The notes beneath the pieces are model-generated. The model was not told where the DNA came from. It ran no database searches and saw only the letters and a program-made list of their open reading frames with translations. A stretch of 64,000 bases of DNA from Chondrus crispus (lineage: Eukaryota; Rhodophyta; Florideophyceae; Gigartinales; Gigartinaceae). The stretch spans positions 105,266 through 169,265 of the forward strand of contig NW_005179001.1 in NCBI RefSeq assembly GCF_000350225.1, read 5' to 3'. Below are positions 19,584 to 32,061 of the stretch, piece by piece; the stretch's first letter is position 1; the number at the start of each line of letters is the position of its first letter. Both the position numbers and the translations under genes were made by a program.

Positions 19584-21890
19584 ATGTCAACAAGCGCACC
19601 CGGGGACGTCGGTCCCGGGGCGAGTAGAAGCGGATCGGCACGAGCGTCGAGGATCCCGAGGGGTCCTCGCACCCGGAGCCAGGCCAATACGGCCACGGAC
19701 CCCGGAGATCAAGAATCCCCTACGGGGATAGCCGCCGACAAGACTGACCTCGACGAGAAGTTGGAGAAGATGAGCAGCGAAATTCGCGAAGAAGCGAAGA
19801 AAAATCTCGAGGCTGAATTAGCCCTCGTCCGGAAGCAACTAGAGTTGCAAGCATCCGAGTTCCACACCGTTTTGGGAGAGCTGTCGGCTCGAGTGGATCT
19901 CGTCGAGAAGGAGCGAGGTGAGGCGACCGACGGTCTGGAGCCGGAGGTCTTAGCCTCGTTGAAAATTTCGGTCAAGGACGCGAGGCGTGACGCGAATCAA
20001 GCCTTGGAGTCCTTAGGAAAATTCAGAGCAAGCATCGATGACCGATTCGATCGCGCCGCGCAACGTCTCAAGGACCTTGAGCAGGCCGCGGATCAAGCTC
20101 CGCAAGGATCAGACGACGAGCCGCTCCCTTCGGGTAGAGAGGGCGACCGTCGGTCGAAGAAGGACAAGCCCGGTCGGCAGCGGAGTTCCAAGTCGAAGCC
20201 CTCGAAGAAGGACAAGCGACGTGCAAGCAAGGGTCACTGTAGTGACGATCCGGAGAACCGCGACTCACAGTCGGAGTCGCTTGGTCCCTCCGAAGATGGC
20301 AACGGCGGTTCGTCGATCCATTCGGGCGATTCCGAACGCCGTTCAGAAGAAGGAAACGGAATTTCGTCAAGCAAGAAAATTTCCTCCAGACGAGGCGGAG
20401 TCACTTCGTCCGCCTCGCGGAGAGACAAGGACGCGGAGCCCGAAGATGTCGCAACGCGGCGCGGGCCGCGATGGGAGGAGTTGGAGGAGCTGAATCCGAC
20501 CATCTACCTCTTTAAGAAATTACTTTCGTACCGAACGTACCGCTTGCGGAACCCACAGACATATTTGTCAAGTTCCCGGCGGACCGCCGTGCGAAAAATC
20601 AGGAGAGATATTCCCCCTAAGGTGAAGAAGGCCAACACGTTCACAAGAGAGGACGGGGTCCTTGTGTTGGATTTTTTGGCAAAATTAGTTCAGGAGTTCG
20701 ATACTCAAGAAATGAACGAGGGGCAAGCGATCCGCCTGTTGCCTGAATTTTTAAGCGGCATCGCCTTGAGACAGTACACTTCGGTGTCTCAGACGGCCGG
20801 GGCCCATCACGGAAAGATATCCGTTTGGCCGGAGGCCGTACAGTGGTTGTTGAGGAGTTTCGCAACCGACGAGGCGATCCGTCAAGCTGTGCTCGCATTG
20901 CGAGAAGTTCAGCAAAGACCGCCTGAAGACGAGTTGGAATTTCATATCTGTCTGACGGACGCAAGCAATCGATGTGGAAACGTATATTCGATGGAAGAAC
21001 AAATGAAGATGTTTATTGAAGGACTCGATTCGAGTATCAAGCCGATGATATCTCAATACCGACAAGACAATCGGGACGTTTCGTTTTTCAGACTAGTTAA
21101 TTACGCGAAGGCGCATGGCTCGGCGAGCCGCGCTAAGGACAAGAAGACCAAGAAGGTTACGATTCATACGCCGTCGACAATTAGGGCGGGTAAAAAGCCG
21201 AGGGCTTCTTATCCCGGTCGCAAAAGTCACGCCGCCGTCCATTTAGCCGAGTCCATTTCAGCGTCAGATGAGCGCGGTGCGCATGGAAGTAGCGAAAATC
21301 ACTACGAAGGAGCGTTAGTAGCCGAAGGCGAGTTCATTGAGCCATCGGAGGGCTACGGACACGAGGACTACGGGGACAGCGGGTCGTCAACTTTACCGAC
21401 GCCTGCATACACGACGGAGTCGTTTTCAGAGCCCACGGATCCTGTGATGATGTTTCGGGGGCGCGGCTACACGCCGGACCCGCGCATTCCGATGAAAGAC
21501 AAGGGTACGACGTTTCGAAGGCCAGGCTGGATGGGAAGGCCGCAACGTCAAGGAATGCCGCCGGCCCGTGGAGGACCTAGGACGCCGTATCCCGTCAAGA
21601 CGCACGGTCTGGTGTGCTATCATTGCTATGAAAAGGGGCATGCCGCGCCAACGTGCATTCTTTCCCTCCGGGAAATGCACCGAGTTTTGGAAAATTATGA
21701 GGCGTTGTCTCCGATGGAGAGGTTAGGGATACCATCGACGAGTTACCTGAAGGTCAAGAATTGGTTCGATTCGCAGACGGCGAGCACGCCGAGTGCTTCA
21801 ACGCCGAGGTCGAACCAACCCTTCAGAGGGCCCACCGCGGGGCCCGCGCCGTCGGATGTGAGAAGGATCCTGCAGCGGCAGGAAAACTAG
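19584..21890 (+). CDS. Gag of chromovirus A1
   Basis: 768 intact codons. Order: a short Pro/Arg-rich start, a coiled-coil segment about 50-180 (EKMSSEIREEAKKNLEAELA), a Ser/Lys/Glu-rich disordered segment about 185-295, a capsid-like gag core about 300-500 (VLVLDFLAKLVQEFDTQEMN ... WLLRSFATDEAIRQAVLALRE), and one CCHC zinc knuckle near residue 677 (CYHCYEKGHAAPTC). It packages the element RNA in the cytoplasm. The stop at 21890 is followed about 115 bp later by the protease frame, so gag and pol are separate frames. It is the only intact canonical gene of this element besides integrase. Confidence 0.92.
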   Translation: MSTSAPGDVGPGASRSGSARASRIPRGPRTRSQANTATDPGDQESPTGIAADKTDLDEKLEKMSSEIREEAKKNLEAELALVRKQLELQASEFHTVLGELSARVDLVEKERGEATDGLEPEVLASLKISVKDARRDANQALESLGKFRASIDDRFDRAAQRLKDLEQAADQAPQGSDDEPLPSGREGDRRSKKDKPGRQRSSKSKPSKKDKRRASKGHCSDDPENRDSQSESLGPSEDGNGGSSIHSGDSERRSEEGNGISSSKKISSRRGGVTSSASRRDKDAEPEDVATRRGPRWEELEELNPTIYLFKKLLSYRTYRLRNPQTYLSSSRRTAVRKIRRDIPPKVKKANTFTREDGVLVLDFLAKLVQEFDTQEMNEGQAIRLLPEFLSGIALRQYTSVSQTAGAHHGKISVWPEAVQWLLRSFATDEAIRQAVLALREVQQRPPEDELEFHICLTDASNRCGNVYSMEEQMKMFIEGLDSSIKPMISQYRQDNRDVSFFRLVNYAKAHGSASRAKDKKTKKVTIHTPSTIRAGKKPRASYPGRKSHAAVHLAESISASDERGAHGSSENHYEGALVAEGEFIEPSEGYGHEDYGDSGSSTLPTPAYTTESFSEPTDPVMMFRGRGYTPDPRIPMKDKGTTFRRPGWMGRPQRQGMPPARGGPRTPYPVKTHGLVCYHCYEKGHAAPTCILSLREMHRVLENYEALSPMERLGIPSTSYLKVKNWFDSQTASTPSASTPRSNQPFRGPTAGPAPSDVRRILQRQEN

Positions 21891-22006
21891 AGAGGGGAAT
21901 CTCGCATGAGTCGCGAGACGCACAGGGTCGACGTACTGTGCCCGGGGCTCAGCCCCGTTCCCCGTCTCTAAAGGAAAAATCAGGCCTCGAGGAGGAGATT
22001 GTTTGA

Positions 22007-22609
22007 TTGGTGGATAAGCCCAAAGGGCCAGCTCAAGTCAAGAAAAATTTGAGCCGAGCCCGAGATCATCCGCTGGAAGAAGTTCGAAGACCCTGGTACA
22101 GGGTTAAGCGAAGGGAATGTCCCGAGAAGATTTTGGTTCTTGCGCGAAAAAACTACAAAGTGTACGCGGACATTGGACCAACAGTAGGATTGATGAGTGG
22201 GGTGTTGTCTGTTTTAGACACCGGCGCGGGACCAAACCTTGTGCGAAAATCGGAACTCCCAGCTGGAATGGAATCTCTAGTGTCCTACGGACCGACACAA
22301 GACATTGGCGACGCGAACAATAGGCCACTCCGGACTCTCGGCACCATTAGAATGACCGTGAGGCTTGGAAAATTTGTGGCCGCAGCCGAGTTTATTGTAT
22401 GCGAAAAACTAGCCGTCCCGCTAATTCTAGGCGCGGACTACTGTGACCGGTTTGTGGAAGCAATTTATCCAAGGAAGAAAACGGTTGAGTTGGCGGATTT
22501 CTCGGAGGTTCCGATAGTTACGCGGTTCTCGACGAGAAGAGGGAAGAAGAATCTCGTCCCGGGAGAGGACGAGAATGATGGAAGGTGGAGCGAATTTCCC
22601 CTAAGGTAA
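22007..22609 (+). pseudogene. Protease region of A1 pol
   Basis: A 200-codon frame with the retropepsin active site VLDTGAGPNLVRKSELP and the second conserved motif VPLILGADYCDRF. It processes Gag-Pol. A stop at 22607 ends the frame where the chain should continue; the next part (22585 on) is in a different frame, so an indel lies near 22590-22605. The start at 22007 is a TTG; no ATG is well placed, so it was probably translated as part of a larger polyprotein. Confidence 0.85.
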
Positions 22610-24839
22610 AAGTGGCAAGAGCCACAACTATCGAGCCAGGGACGCAACGCGTCGTGGAATGCACCTCGAAGAGGGCGGGCTTGGTTGTGGTTCAGCCGTA
22701 CTCGTCGTTGTACGAAAGGCACGGGTTGACGTGCACGAATGGTGTCGTTCAAGTTGAGCCTGACAGGCCATTTCGTTTACTCGTTGCGAATTTTAGGACG
22801 TACCCTGTCAGGGTGCAAAAAGGCCAAGTGGTGGCAGAATTATTACCGCACCCGAGAGCCGCGCTCGAGAGCAAAACCACCATTGGAGAAGTTCTCGGAA
22901 TTCAAGAAAGGAAGAAGGAAATTTTTCCTAATTCCACCAAGACGCCTACGGGCGAGACAAGATGCGAACCGTCTGATCAAGCGTGCGAGGACCAGCCAGA
23001 AGAACGGTCGGCAGGGCTCTCCGCGTCGGCATCTACGAAGCCGCAACGCAGGATTGAGCCGCCACCGCCGGACGTGGCGGACCTCGACCTGAGCCACGTG
23101 CTGGAACGGCTGCGCGAGCGGTTCCGTCGGATGTTGAAGAAGTATTCAAGGATGTGGGATGGGACGCTTGGCGAAATTAATACCACCGTCCATCGGATCG
23201 AGTTGATCCCCGAGACTCGTCCCATCGCACAAGTGCCGTATCGGCCGGACCTAAAGCCCGCGAAGTAGAAGATGCAGAAGTGCAGAAGATGTTGGAGGCA
23301 GGAGTGATAAAACCAGCGCAGTCAGAATGGGCGTCGCCCCGTGTTGCTGGTGCCCGAGCCGGATGGGTCAATGCGTTTTTGCGTAGACTACCGCAGGCTG
23401 AACGCAGTGACTGTGAAGGACACGTAACCTTTGCCACGCATGGACGAGTGTCTAGACTCGCTTGGTGACACCAAGGTTTTCTCCGCGTTGGACGCGATCT
23501 CGGGATATTGGCAGATGCCTATCCCTGAGTACGACCGCGACAAGACCGCATTTTCGTGTCACTCAGGTCTGTATCGCTTCTCAAGAATGCCCTTCGGGCT
23601 AACCAACGCGCCAGCGACGTTCCAGAGAGTAATGGACATCCTGCTCTCCCCGTTCCGTTGGAAATGCGGTTTGGTGTATCTAGACGACATAATAATTTTT
23701 AGCAACTCGTGGGAGGAGCACATCGTGCACGTGGATGAATTACTTTCCGTATTGGAAAAGGCAGGTGTCAAGCTCAAGCTTCGCAAGTGCAAATTTTTCG
23801 TGGAAAAGATCAAGTACCTGGGCCACGTCGTCCGCCCAGGTACGCTAGAAGTCGATGTCGCGCGAACCGCCGCGTTGGAACAAGTGCGGTACCCGCGACC
23901 ACAGACACAGCTCAGGAGCTTCCTGGGACTCTGCAATGTCTACCGCAGGTTCGTTCCACATTATGCGGAAATCGTGCGGCCTCTAAACCAACTACTGAAG
24001 AAAGGACAGCCGGTCCAGTTGGAAGGATTCGACGAACCGTGCAAGAAAGCTTTTCATAAGCTCAAGGACGCCATCTTGGCACCGCCGGTGTTAGCGCTGC
24101 CGAAGGAGGACCTACCCTACTCGGTAGATACGATGCAAGCCATTACCAAATAGGCGCTGCACTATTTCAAACACACCCGGATGCGCAACGCAAACCCATC
24201 GGGTTCTTTTCAAGAACGTTAGCCGCAGCCGAGAGAAACTATTCTGTATCAGAAAAACAATGTCTAGCGGTAATTTAGGCCGTACAGACTTTAAGACCAT
24301 ATCTATATGGCGAACACTTCATTGTGCATACCGACCATGCCTCATTGAGGTGGTTGATGAACGTAGCCGACCCCAGCGGGAGATTAATCCGATGGAGACT
24401 ACGCCTCTCGGAATTCGATTTTGAATTCAAGTACAAAAAGGGAAAGGCTAACAGCCAAGCGGATGCTTTGTCAAGGTTGCGGACCGCAGGAGAAACCGTC
24501 GACGAAATCGACGACGAAATCCCATGCTTTATGGCCGAACCAGCCAAGGGTACAGTGGAGGACGAGGACAGTTTTGACGCGTTAGACGACATCCTCGCTC
24601 TTGAGGGGGGGACCGCCCCTGATCGCCTCGATCAATTCCAAGCTGTCACTCCGGAGGAGCTCATTCGCGAGCAAGCCGTCGACCCCTTCTGCAACCGCAT
24701 CAAGGAAGAAATGGACGCCGGAAAGGTGAGAACGTTCAGCATGGAGACCGAGGAACTCGAAGGAACTCTATGCCGTACCGCGACGGAGTTTGTACAAGTG
24801 GTAATACCACAATCGTTAAGGGACCGCGTCCTAGGGTAA
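22585..24839 (+). pseudogene. Reverse transcriptase and RNase H of A1 pol, several breaks
   Basis: RT motifs in order: an [20 protein letters not shown] start, FALD-type SALDAISGYWQMPI with the first catalytic Asp, FGLTNAPATFQ, and the active box YLDDIIIFS near 23680. RNase H: DASHYQIGAALF, VHTDHASLRWLM and GKANSQADALSR. Breaks: a stop at 23266, frame changes between 23340 and 23430 (with a TAA at 23427 in place of the Tyr before PLPRM), a one-base loss near 24128, and a TAG at 24274. The order protease-RT-RNase H-integrase makes this Ty3/gypsy. The element is therefore not autonomous as it stands. Confidence 0.9.
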
Positions 24840-26316
24840 GCCACTACGCAAAATTGGCAGGCCACCCGGGAGGCAGGAAACTTTACAAGACTTTGAGAAG
24901 ATATTTTTATTGGCCTACGATGGCCCTAGACTAGTCTAGGGCCATAGCAGCTGCTATGCAGTCGCGAAGAATTGCGCCGCATGTGCGCAGGAAAGGGTGA
25001 AGTTAAGAAGAAACACGAAGGAAATGAAGCTGTTCACGCCCAAAGCTCCGCTGGAGTTTGTCGCCATCGACATCCTCGGCGAGCTAATTACAACTAAGCG
25101 AGGAAATCGGTATATTCTCGTGATCAGCGATCGATACTCGAAACTGGTACGAACCGTACCGTTGAAGAAGATATCAGCTGCGCACATCGCACAAGCCTTC
25201 GTTCACCATTGGGTATTCGTGTACGGACCGCTGGTCAAGCTGCTGTCCGACAATAGAACACAGTTCACGGCCCGGTTCTTTCAGAACGTCTGTCGAATTC
25301 TCGGCATACGCAATGTGTTCACGACTACGTACCACCCGCAAGCCAACGGCCAAGTTGAGAGGTTTAACCGCACGCTGACTTCCGCGTTGCGAAAATATGT
25401 TGGGGAGCATCCCAAGGACTGGGACTTATTTAGCGACGCTGTGACGTTCGCATACAACACACAAGTTCATCGAACTACGAACATTGCGCCCTTCGAGCTG
25501 GTGTTAGCTCGGGCGCCGAGAAACATTGCGTTACAAGCGCAGCCAACTTTGGAGAACTTCAGCTCGTCACAAGCATACTATCTGAAATGGCAGTCGTGGT
25601 TGGAGAGCCTAATGCGAAGCGCCGATAAGAGTTTGCGAAAGGAGCAAGCCCGGTACAATCGAAATTTCGATGCACGCCTTCGCAAGCAATATGAGATCCC
25701 ACCGGGGTCCTACGTGTTCCTCCGGAAGGAGCAGCGCACGGCTAGCGAACGGAAACACAAGCTCGCACAAGTCGCTACAGGCCCTTATCAGGTCAGAAGA
25801 TCGGATCAACATACGGTAGTCATTGCCATTGGCGATCAGGAGGAACGCGTATCGCGAGACAGGGTGGAATTAGCCCCAAGCCCGATGGACCATGCGCCGA
25901 TAACCGGCCCACGTCAAGCGCTACAGTTCCTGGGAGAGCCGGAGTTAAACGAAGAAGGAGAGGCAACGGAGGACGAGGAACGTCCTCACACCCGTGCGCC
26001 TACGACGGCGGACCAGGATAGTTTAGTTGGTCAAACGCCGACAGCGGAGACACCTCCAGACCTACGCGAGCTCGGAAAGTCCAGAGAAGAGGACGAGTTG
26101 GAAGATCTTCAGAAGGGGGAAGGAAACAGGTCAGAGAAAGGAGAGGAAACAGAGAACACGGAATACGTAATCGACCGGGTCGTCGACCACGATTATGAAA
26201 ATGGTAATTTGATTCTCAAGGTAGAATGGTACGGTTATACGCCCGAGGACGCGACGTGGGAACCCATTGAGCAATTACCCTGCAGTGCGGCCGTCACGTA
26301 TTTCCGAAGGAAATGA
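24840..26316 (+). pseudogene. Integrase with C-terminal chromodomain, A1 pol
   Basis: From 24997 the frame is open for 439 codons; upstream of it the zinc-binding HHCC module (HYAKLAGHPGGRKLYKTLRR ... CAACAQ) is broken by frameshifts, one of them at the palindrome 24920-24958. Catalytic residues: D in VAIDILGEL, D in LLSDNRTQF, E in GQVERFNRTL. The last ~50 residues (EYVIDRVVDHDYENGNLILK ... WEPIEQL) form a chromodomain, with the aromatic residues of the methyl-lysine pocket visible (Y, W, W), placing the element among chromoviruses, which target modified histones. The tail before it is acidic. Confidence 0.92.
24920..24958. repeat. Two overlapping perfect palindromes in pol
   Basis: 24920-24945 is a 26-bp perfect palindrome (half-site ATGGCCCTAGACT) and 24943-24958 a 16-bp one (CATAGCAGCTGCTATG), sharing three bases. 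They fall in the integrase zinc-finger region and coincide with a frame break. Confidence 0.9.
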
Positions 26317-29300
26317 CTATCGTTGCCCGCAAAAGTGTCACGCGCACGATCGGGATAGCCATCGTCAATAAAGTCCGCAGGTTGGAGAGAACGGAAGGGT
26401 CAGAAATTCGAAGAGGGAACGGACCCGCGAGGTCCGCAATGGGGGAAGTGGAATCTAGGGAAGTAAGGCAGTCAGCCCTCCGGGCCACCCATATAGGAAG
26501 GGACTGACGCGCGACGCGTTTTCAAGAAATCGAAGTGATACTGCAGGCCCAGATGAGGCATGGAGTACACTCGGTGGTAATTCGTACAAACGACAAAAGC
26601 CTTCCCCGAGGATGGACACGCCCCGAGAAATGCCGTTGTGACGTGCTCCCGGAGAAAGCGAACATCCCTGCCGCAGCAAGCGACGCGAAGACTTGCAAGT
26701 TGGAGAAGGATGCAGGAAGCCCAAATAAGTGGGCATGGGAAAAATAGAAGGGAACTGAATAGAACGAGAGAATCCCGCAAGTGACCAACCCGGCGATGTT
26801 CGCCACTCAATACCACGAGACGTCCTACTGTACGTCCGGATGAGGCATCACGTCTACGGGGTACGCGCCTGCAACGCCGCCGAGCGCACGTGAAGTGACG
26901 TTGACTTCGTGGGACGTAATTTAATCAGAAAAATTGGGTGTGTCAGGAACGAGAGGCCGGATCGAAAAGGCGAATCGAGGGGCGCACGGTAGTGGCCCTT
27001 CGAAATTATAATCGAAATTTTGGAAAATTTACTGCAAGCTGCAGTGTACATGCAGAGTTGTTACCGCTTGCCATGGTCGACGACATCAATACTCTAAGTC
27101 GTCCGGAGGCCAAGCCTCACTTGCTCGGTCATGACGTTCATCGTCATACTCGCTCCCAACTCATTTGAACACGCTCGACGAGCAAACAAGCCCGTCCACA
27201 TAGACCATTGTCAAACGGACGACGACAGCGCAGCCATGCGCATCCCAGGAAGTTATCCTCCCGCGGCCTAAGCGAAACGAGGACCCCGCGGAACGGCTAC
27301 CGCCGGCGACCCCTCGCCCCACTACCACGAGGATACCTGACGATCTATTCACAGGTTGGCTATCATAAGATCTTACCATTAGTTCTTTGTTTTTATGTTG
27401 TTCGTTTTTGTTTCGTTTCGTTTTGTATTTTTTTGATGTCAAGGGCACGACCCCGCACTGGAGACGTCGGTCAGCGAGTCTGTAAGGACTAGAAGTGGGC
27501 TACGTCGCGCTACAAGGAAGAGGACCCCCCCGTTTGCTTTATTTCTTCAAAAGGAGAAGGACCCGACAACGTCCCGTACCTACGGTGGACTCAGGGCCTG
27601 ACACACTCCTTCTCAGTTCACTACGTCCAAAAGGATCGGTCTCTGACAACGGGATTGTATTCCAAAAGAAGGACCGATCTCGACGAAATCAAAAGAAAAA
27701 TAAGTGACCCTCGTCAAGGGGATCGAAGACATCACTACGGAATGATGTGGAAAGGGAGAATTTGTGCGATCTAGAAGAAGGTCACCGCGGATGTTCTCGT
27801 CAAGGCAGTAGCCCCCGAAGGATTGAGGGTATCACCTGTGCTGTGTCAACCCGGAGCCCTGGCGCGGACGATAAAAAGGGAAAGGCAAACGCACTCACGG
27901 GGACCCACAGTGGCCATGGACGAACCGTGTCACTAAGACACCATAGCGAGAAGGACCTTGTTACAACTTATTATGATCCCCCTCTGCCTCCACCCGACCT
28001 CCGTAAAAAGAACGGAAAGAAAAATTATATATATATATATATCTATATATACTGCGACGATTGGTACTCGTGAGACCTGCTGCCGACTGTTCCTCGGATC
28101 TAACAAGCAAGGGAGCTGGCACAAGATAGAACGATGGATCACGGAACCGACGAATGGGACAACTACGGCGAAGCCAGATCGCGTGTACTTCGTACAATAC
28201 TATGTAGCGTGTGGTTGATTCCCTGAACAACGCGACAAGAGGGTGGCCGGACTGTCGTCCAAAGCACGATCAGCTGTGATGAACGGAACGAATTTAGATC
28301 GCAACACCCGAAGGACTCAGTGAAACGCCCACGGCGTTTTCGATACGCCGTATCAACACGCAAGGTGGAGAAGGAAGCTCAAGAAAAAAAATTCTACGAG
28401 GTCTGTGTGTCATTCCAGGAAGAGGTCGAAGTGAGGCTGTCGGCCTATATCGTAGAGACTCTACAGTAGGACTCAACCGTGTCGACGGTTCGGATGAATG
28501 TGCTTGACCAGAGGGGTCGAGTACGTCGAAGGCGATGACCCACAGTTAATTTTTGGCATCACTTGTTCACTGCAAAGGAGATATTACGCGGAGCAACGAC
28601 ACCGAGCCACGATCTCGGACGACCAAACTGCGCTAGAACGACGCACCCGGTAGTCGCGCCCCTCATCTATGGACGTCGTCCACGGGACAATGCTGTACCG
28701 TGTTGAAAGAAAAAATATTTCAATCGCAATGTGAGTGACCTCATACACCCATCTCAGGCCATTGAAGCACATTTCGAGCTGGTCGTCGCTCTGAAAAGAG
28801 GATCTGTAGGGGACGTCGCTTTTTAATATTATACGGGAACGCGAACCCGACACGGGCGACGAAGGCGTCTCGTGACGCTCGACAGGAACGTCAATTTTTG
28901 GAGGATGTAAGCGGAGTTATGCAGGAAGTCAAACACCAGGTTTACTTCCTCGTCATCGGAGAAACGGCCCCGCCTCTCGACGAGGGTCAAGCGCAACTAC
29001 CAAAGAGGTTTCACTTCTATGACGCTCCCGTCAGGAGAGACGCAGCGAGATTCGCCAAGTTAGGAGTCAACGATCGTTTTTTCCGTCGACCACGTGCAGA
29101 GCTCCGTTTTTACGGCTGTGACAAACCGCGGATTTTCCACTTCTAAATTACAAGCGATGGAGGCAGACCCGAAGTCATCTGAGCAAGACCAAGGACACCT
29201 TACAACCGGTATCGGGAAACTGATCGTGGACATCGACAAGACCGCACATCCCCCGTCCTAAAGGACAAGTACTCACACTGACAGGATCATGCGCTTCTTG

Positions 29301-30300
29301 GTACAGAAGCACACGTGCGAAACAATGGAATTTCCTCGCTTTGTAGGGACTCTACGTGTTCTGGAAACGTGCGAAGGGGACCAACACCAAGCGTTCCTGG
29401 TGATGCGAGGGAACTGTAACCAAACCTAAAAGGAGGTTGATTTGGCAGTTTGGGAGGTGACAGCGCAACGAATGTTGCCGGGGCCCCATCGGGGGTTCGA
29501 CGCAGATCGAAGATGACGATCAATTCTTGCACCTACCATCCCCAAGGAGAAAGAAAAATGGCACGGGAAGCTGACGCAAGGAAATGCACAACGTCACCAG
29601 CAAACAAAAAGTAGGCTTTCCGAAGGAAGAGGAGGTTCATACGGGGTAAGAAAAAAATGATGATGAACTTTTTAGCCCAACACTCGACGAAGGGTACGGT
29701 GATTATCGAGGAACTGTACAAGGTATGCGAAGGTCAGTAGTGGCGACAATCTTTCATGATTTTTTAGGGACGTCAAAGTTGGACACAGTAATATGCCACG
29801 CACGGGTAAGGGGACAAGCTATTTTTTTGCTTTATCCATGACCGATCCGCTCTGTTAGAGCAGGTCAAGGGAGTTTCGAGGAAACACCCCCAAGGAAAAG
29901 ACCACTGTCTTCATGACTCAAGCGCATGCGGACAGACCACGTGAGGCGAAATTGTCCGAATAAGCGGATCGCTTCCGAGACTCAAGGAGAGCCAGTAGTT
30001 CTACGATGAGGGATCCAAACGGACCAAGGAGCAACTGAGGTTGCGAACATTGGTGTTGTACTGGGGACGACTAATACAAAAGGGGAGAAAACGACTAGAA
30101 AAAAAATTGTCTGGGGCCGCCACGCCCCGGCCGAATGCAAGAGGAGGTCACAAAAGAGGAGTTAATCTGAGACCAGGGGGGTACGCAGGTGATTCATTTT
30201 ATTGGCTAAAAGCTACCGGATGACGTCGATAATGGGACGTCGCTCCTAAAGGGGTAATAATCCGAGAACGGATCACGGGGAAGTCGCTCTAAGCGGCAGG
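26317..30300. other. Four-kb spacer between pol and the antisense ORF
   Basis: No reading frame longer than about 115 codons looks like protein, and I recognise no domain. Contains a short (TA)n run at 28026-28055 and scattered purine-rich stretches. By position it is a very long 3' untranslated region of a chromovirus, or a composite of decayed pieces. If 18521-33095 is one element it is 14.6 kb, large for the group. Confidence 0.5.
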
Positions 30301-32033
30301 TCAGTGGGGCGGCACACCCAAGGATTTTTCCTTCGGGAGTGAGGTAACGAGTCGAGCAAGGACTCGCAGATCATCGAGGGAAGCCCCTTGGAGAGCTTCA
30401 CCTTCGATGCCATGAGCGCGGAGCAATGTGCAGTAGATGTCAATGGCTCCGTCGCTCTTTTTGGGAATTGATGGGGACGGTGGGGAAGACAATGCTTCCC
30501 TAACCGACAGAGTTTCGGTATCCCCTGCCGAGAGGATATCTGCAGCAGGAGGACGAACAGCAGGGGCTGCATGAAGAGGGGAATCTGGAGCAGACGGTCG
30601 GGGACAAACGTCGTCTGCACGGGGATCTATGGCTCGTTTGGGAGCCACGTCAGGGGTTGGAACTTGGTTGCCGAATTGGCGACTGAGGCGAGCTTCGAAG
30701 GGAGAGCACAAGGCGGATGTCCAAGGGTTGAACCAGACAAAGTCACCCGCCGCACTGTGACTTCGTCCGGGAGAAAAGGACGGGCGCCGCCTCGCGAAGG
30801 ATTGGGATGAGTTGATAGGGGGAACAACGTCCCAGTCGACCTGATTGATCTTTTCGAGTAAGGAGTGCAGTTCGAAGTCGGTGTCTGCTCTGCCCAAGGG
30901 CACAGTATAGTCCAAAAGGCACATAAGCTCGATGAGCTTCGGAGGAAGATACCAAAGCCGCCAACAATCGTACGCCTCCCAGAGCAAGGTGGCGGCTACC
31001 TTCACGCACCACTCCGTCAAAAAGACAACCCACAACCCGTGACGAGGATCAGTGAGACGGCTTCCAAAGTAGGTAAAGATGGGACCGAGCTCTGCCAAAA
31101 CCCTTGGCAGACCTCAAATTGTCCCCGCCATGAGGGGAGTTGCTGGTACCGGTTGGGGTAGTGTGACCGAGCAATTTCCCCCGCCTCAACCATTTGGTAA
31201 GCTAGGCAATATCCCGTGTCCGATCTCATCTCACGCTCGAATCGGACCGTATGCTGGAAGAAGGGGATGTTCCCGCGTTTCGTATGTCGGAAATTGAGGG
31301 GGAGGATTGCGCGCGTGTATGACATGGCATCGTTAGTCACCGTCAGTTGGTTATGCCACAGGCGGTCCGCCTCGAGCACAGGGTCACCCCGTGTCCAGCT
31401 GAGGAGGTTGTCAAGGTAATCACGCTCCCCCTCCGTGCGAAACTTCCACGTGTCACATCCGAAGGACGAAGGAATGAGGGCATCGGGTAGGGATAGGTCG
31501 AGACGGTCGAGGACGGCTTCCATGAACCGCAGGGATAGGCCTTGGCGGCCACGAGGGGAGGAACGACGCAGGATAGATGGGGGAATGGCGATACGGGCAC
31601 GCCAATCGTAGGAAGAGATGGCTTGAAGGGGAAGGTGACCCGGCAGCATCCCCGCACCGTCGGCAAAGTCGCGCCCGGTGCTAGTGACGTCGCGCACGTC
31701 GATGGGGGAAAACCAAGGAGTGGCCGCGTACAGTAAGGGATAGTCGCGCATGGATTTACCTTGGAGCTCGGCTAGTGAGGGGTATCGACGAGGGGCTGAT
31801 GAAGGATGGAGATTGGGATGGAAGACCGGTTCAGGAATGTTGGTGTCCGGAGAAAGTCGGGGTATGGAAGGAAGGTCGCTAGGAATGGAAGGCGTGTGTG
31901 AGAAGCCCACACCGCGGCGACCGCGGGTGGTATGTCCGACAGTGGGGTCCGATGAAGGAAACATGGAGATCGTCTTACTCTCACGCAAGCGGCGACCGAT
32001 GGTCGGAAGAAAAAGGAAGAAGTTGGGAAGCAA
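30301..32033 (-). pseudogene. Antisense ORF next to the 3' LTR of chromovirus A2, one frameshift
   Basis: Two overlapping frames (32033-31017 and 31098-30301) join by a one-base shift near 31098 at a GGGTTTTGG run into a product of about 577 residues. It begins 42 bp inside the LTR at 32075 and is antisense to the element. The middle is rich in Trp, Tyr and Leu (SYDWRARIAIPPSILRR; LWVVFLTEWCVKVAATLLW), the C-terminal 150 residues are Pro/Ser-rich. No known family. By eye it resembles the ORF at 1385-3970 weakly: HLPLQAISSYDWRARIAI against MPLPVERLRFPWRRYARTGI, and similar spacing after it. Same position, same antisense direction, similar composition at the ends. Start could also be 31964. Confidence 0.55.
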
Positions 32034-32061
32034 GGGAGTGAAGCCGCTGCGCGAGAGCGCT

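Noticed and set aside
28026-28055. (TA)n run as a regulatory element
   Set aside because: Too short and isolated to be more than a microsatellite.
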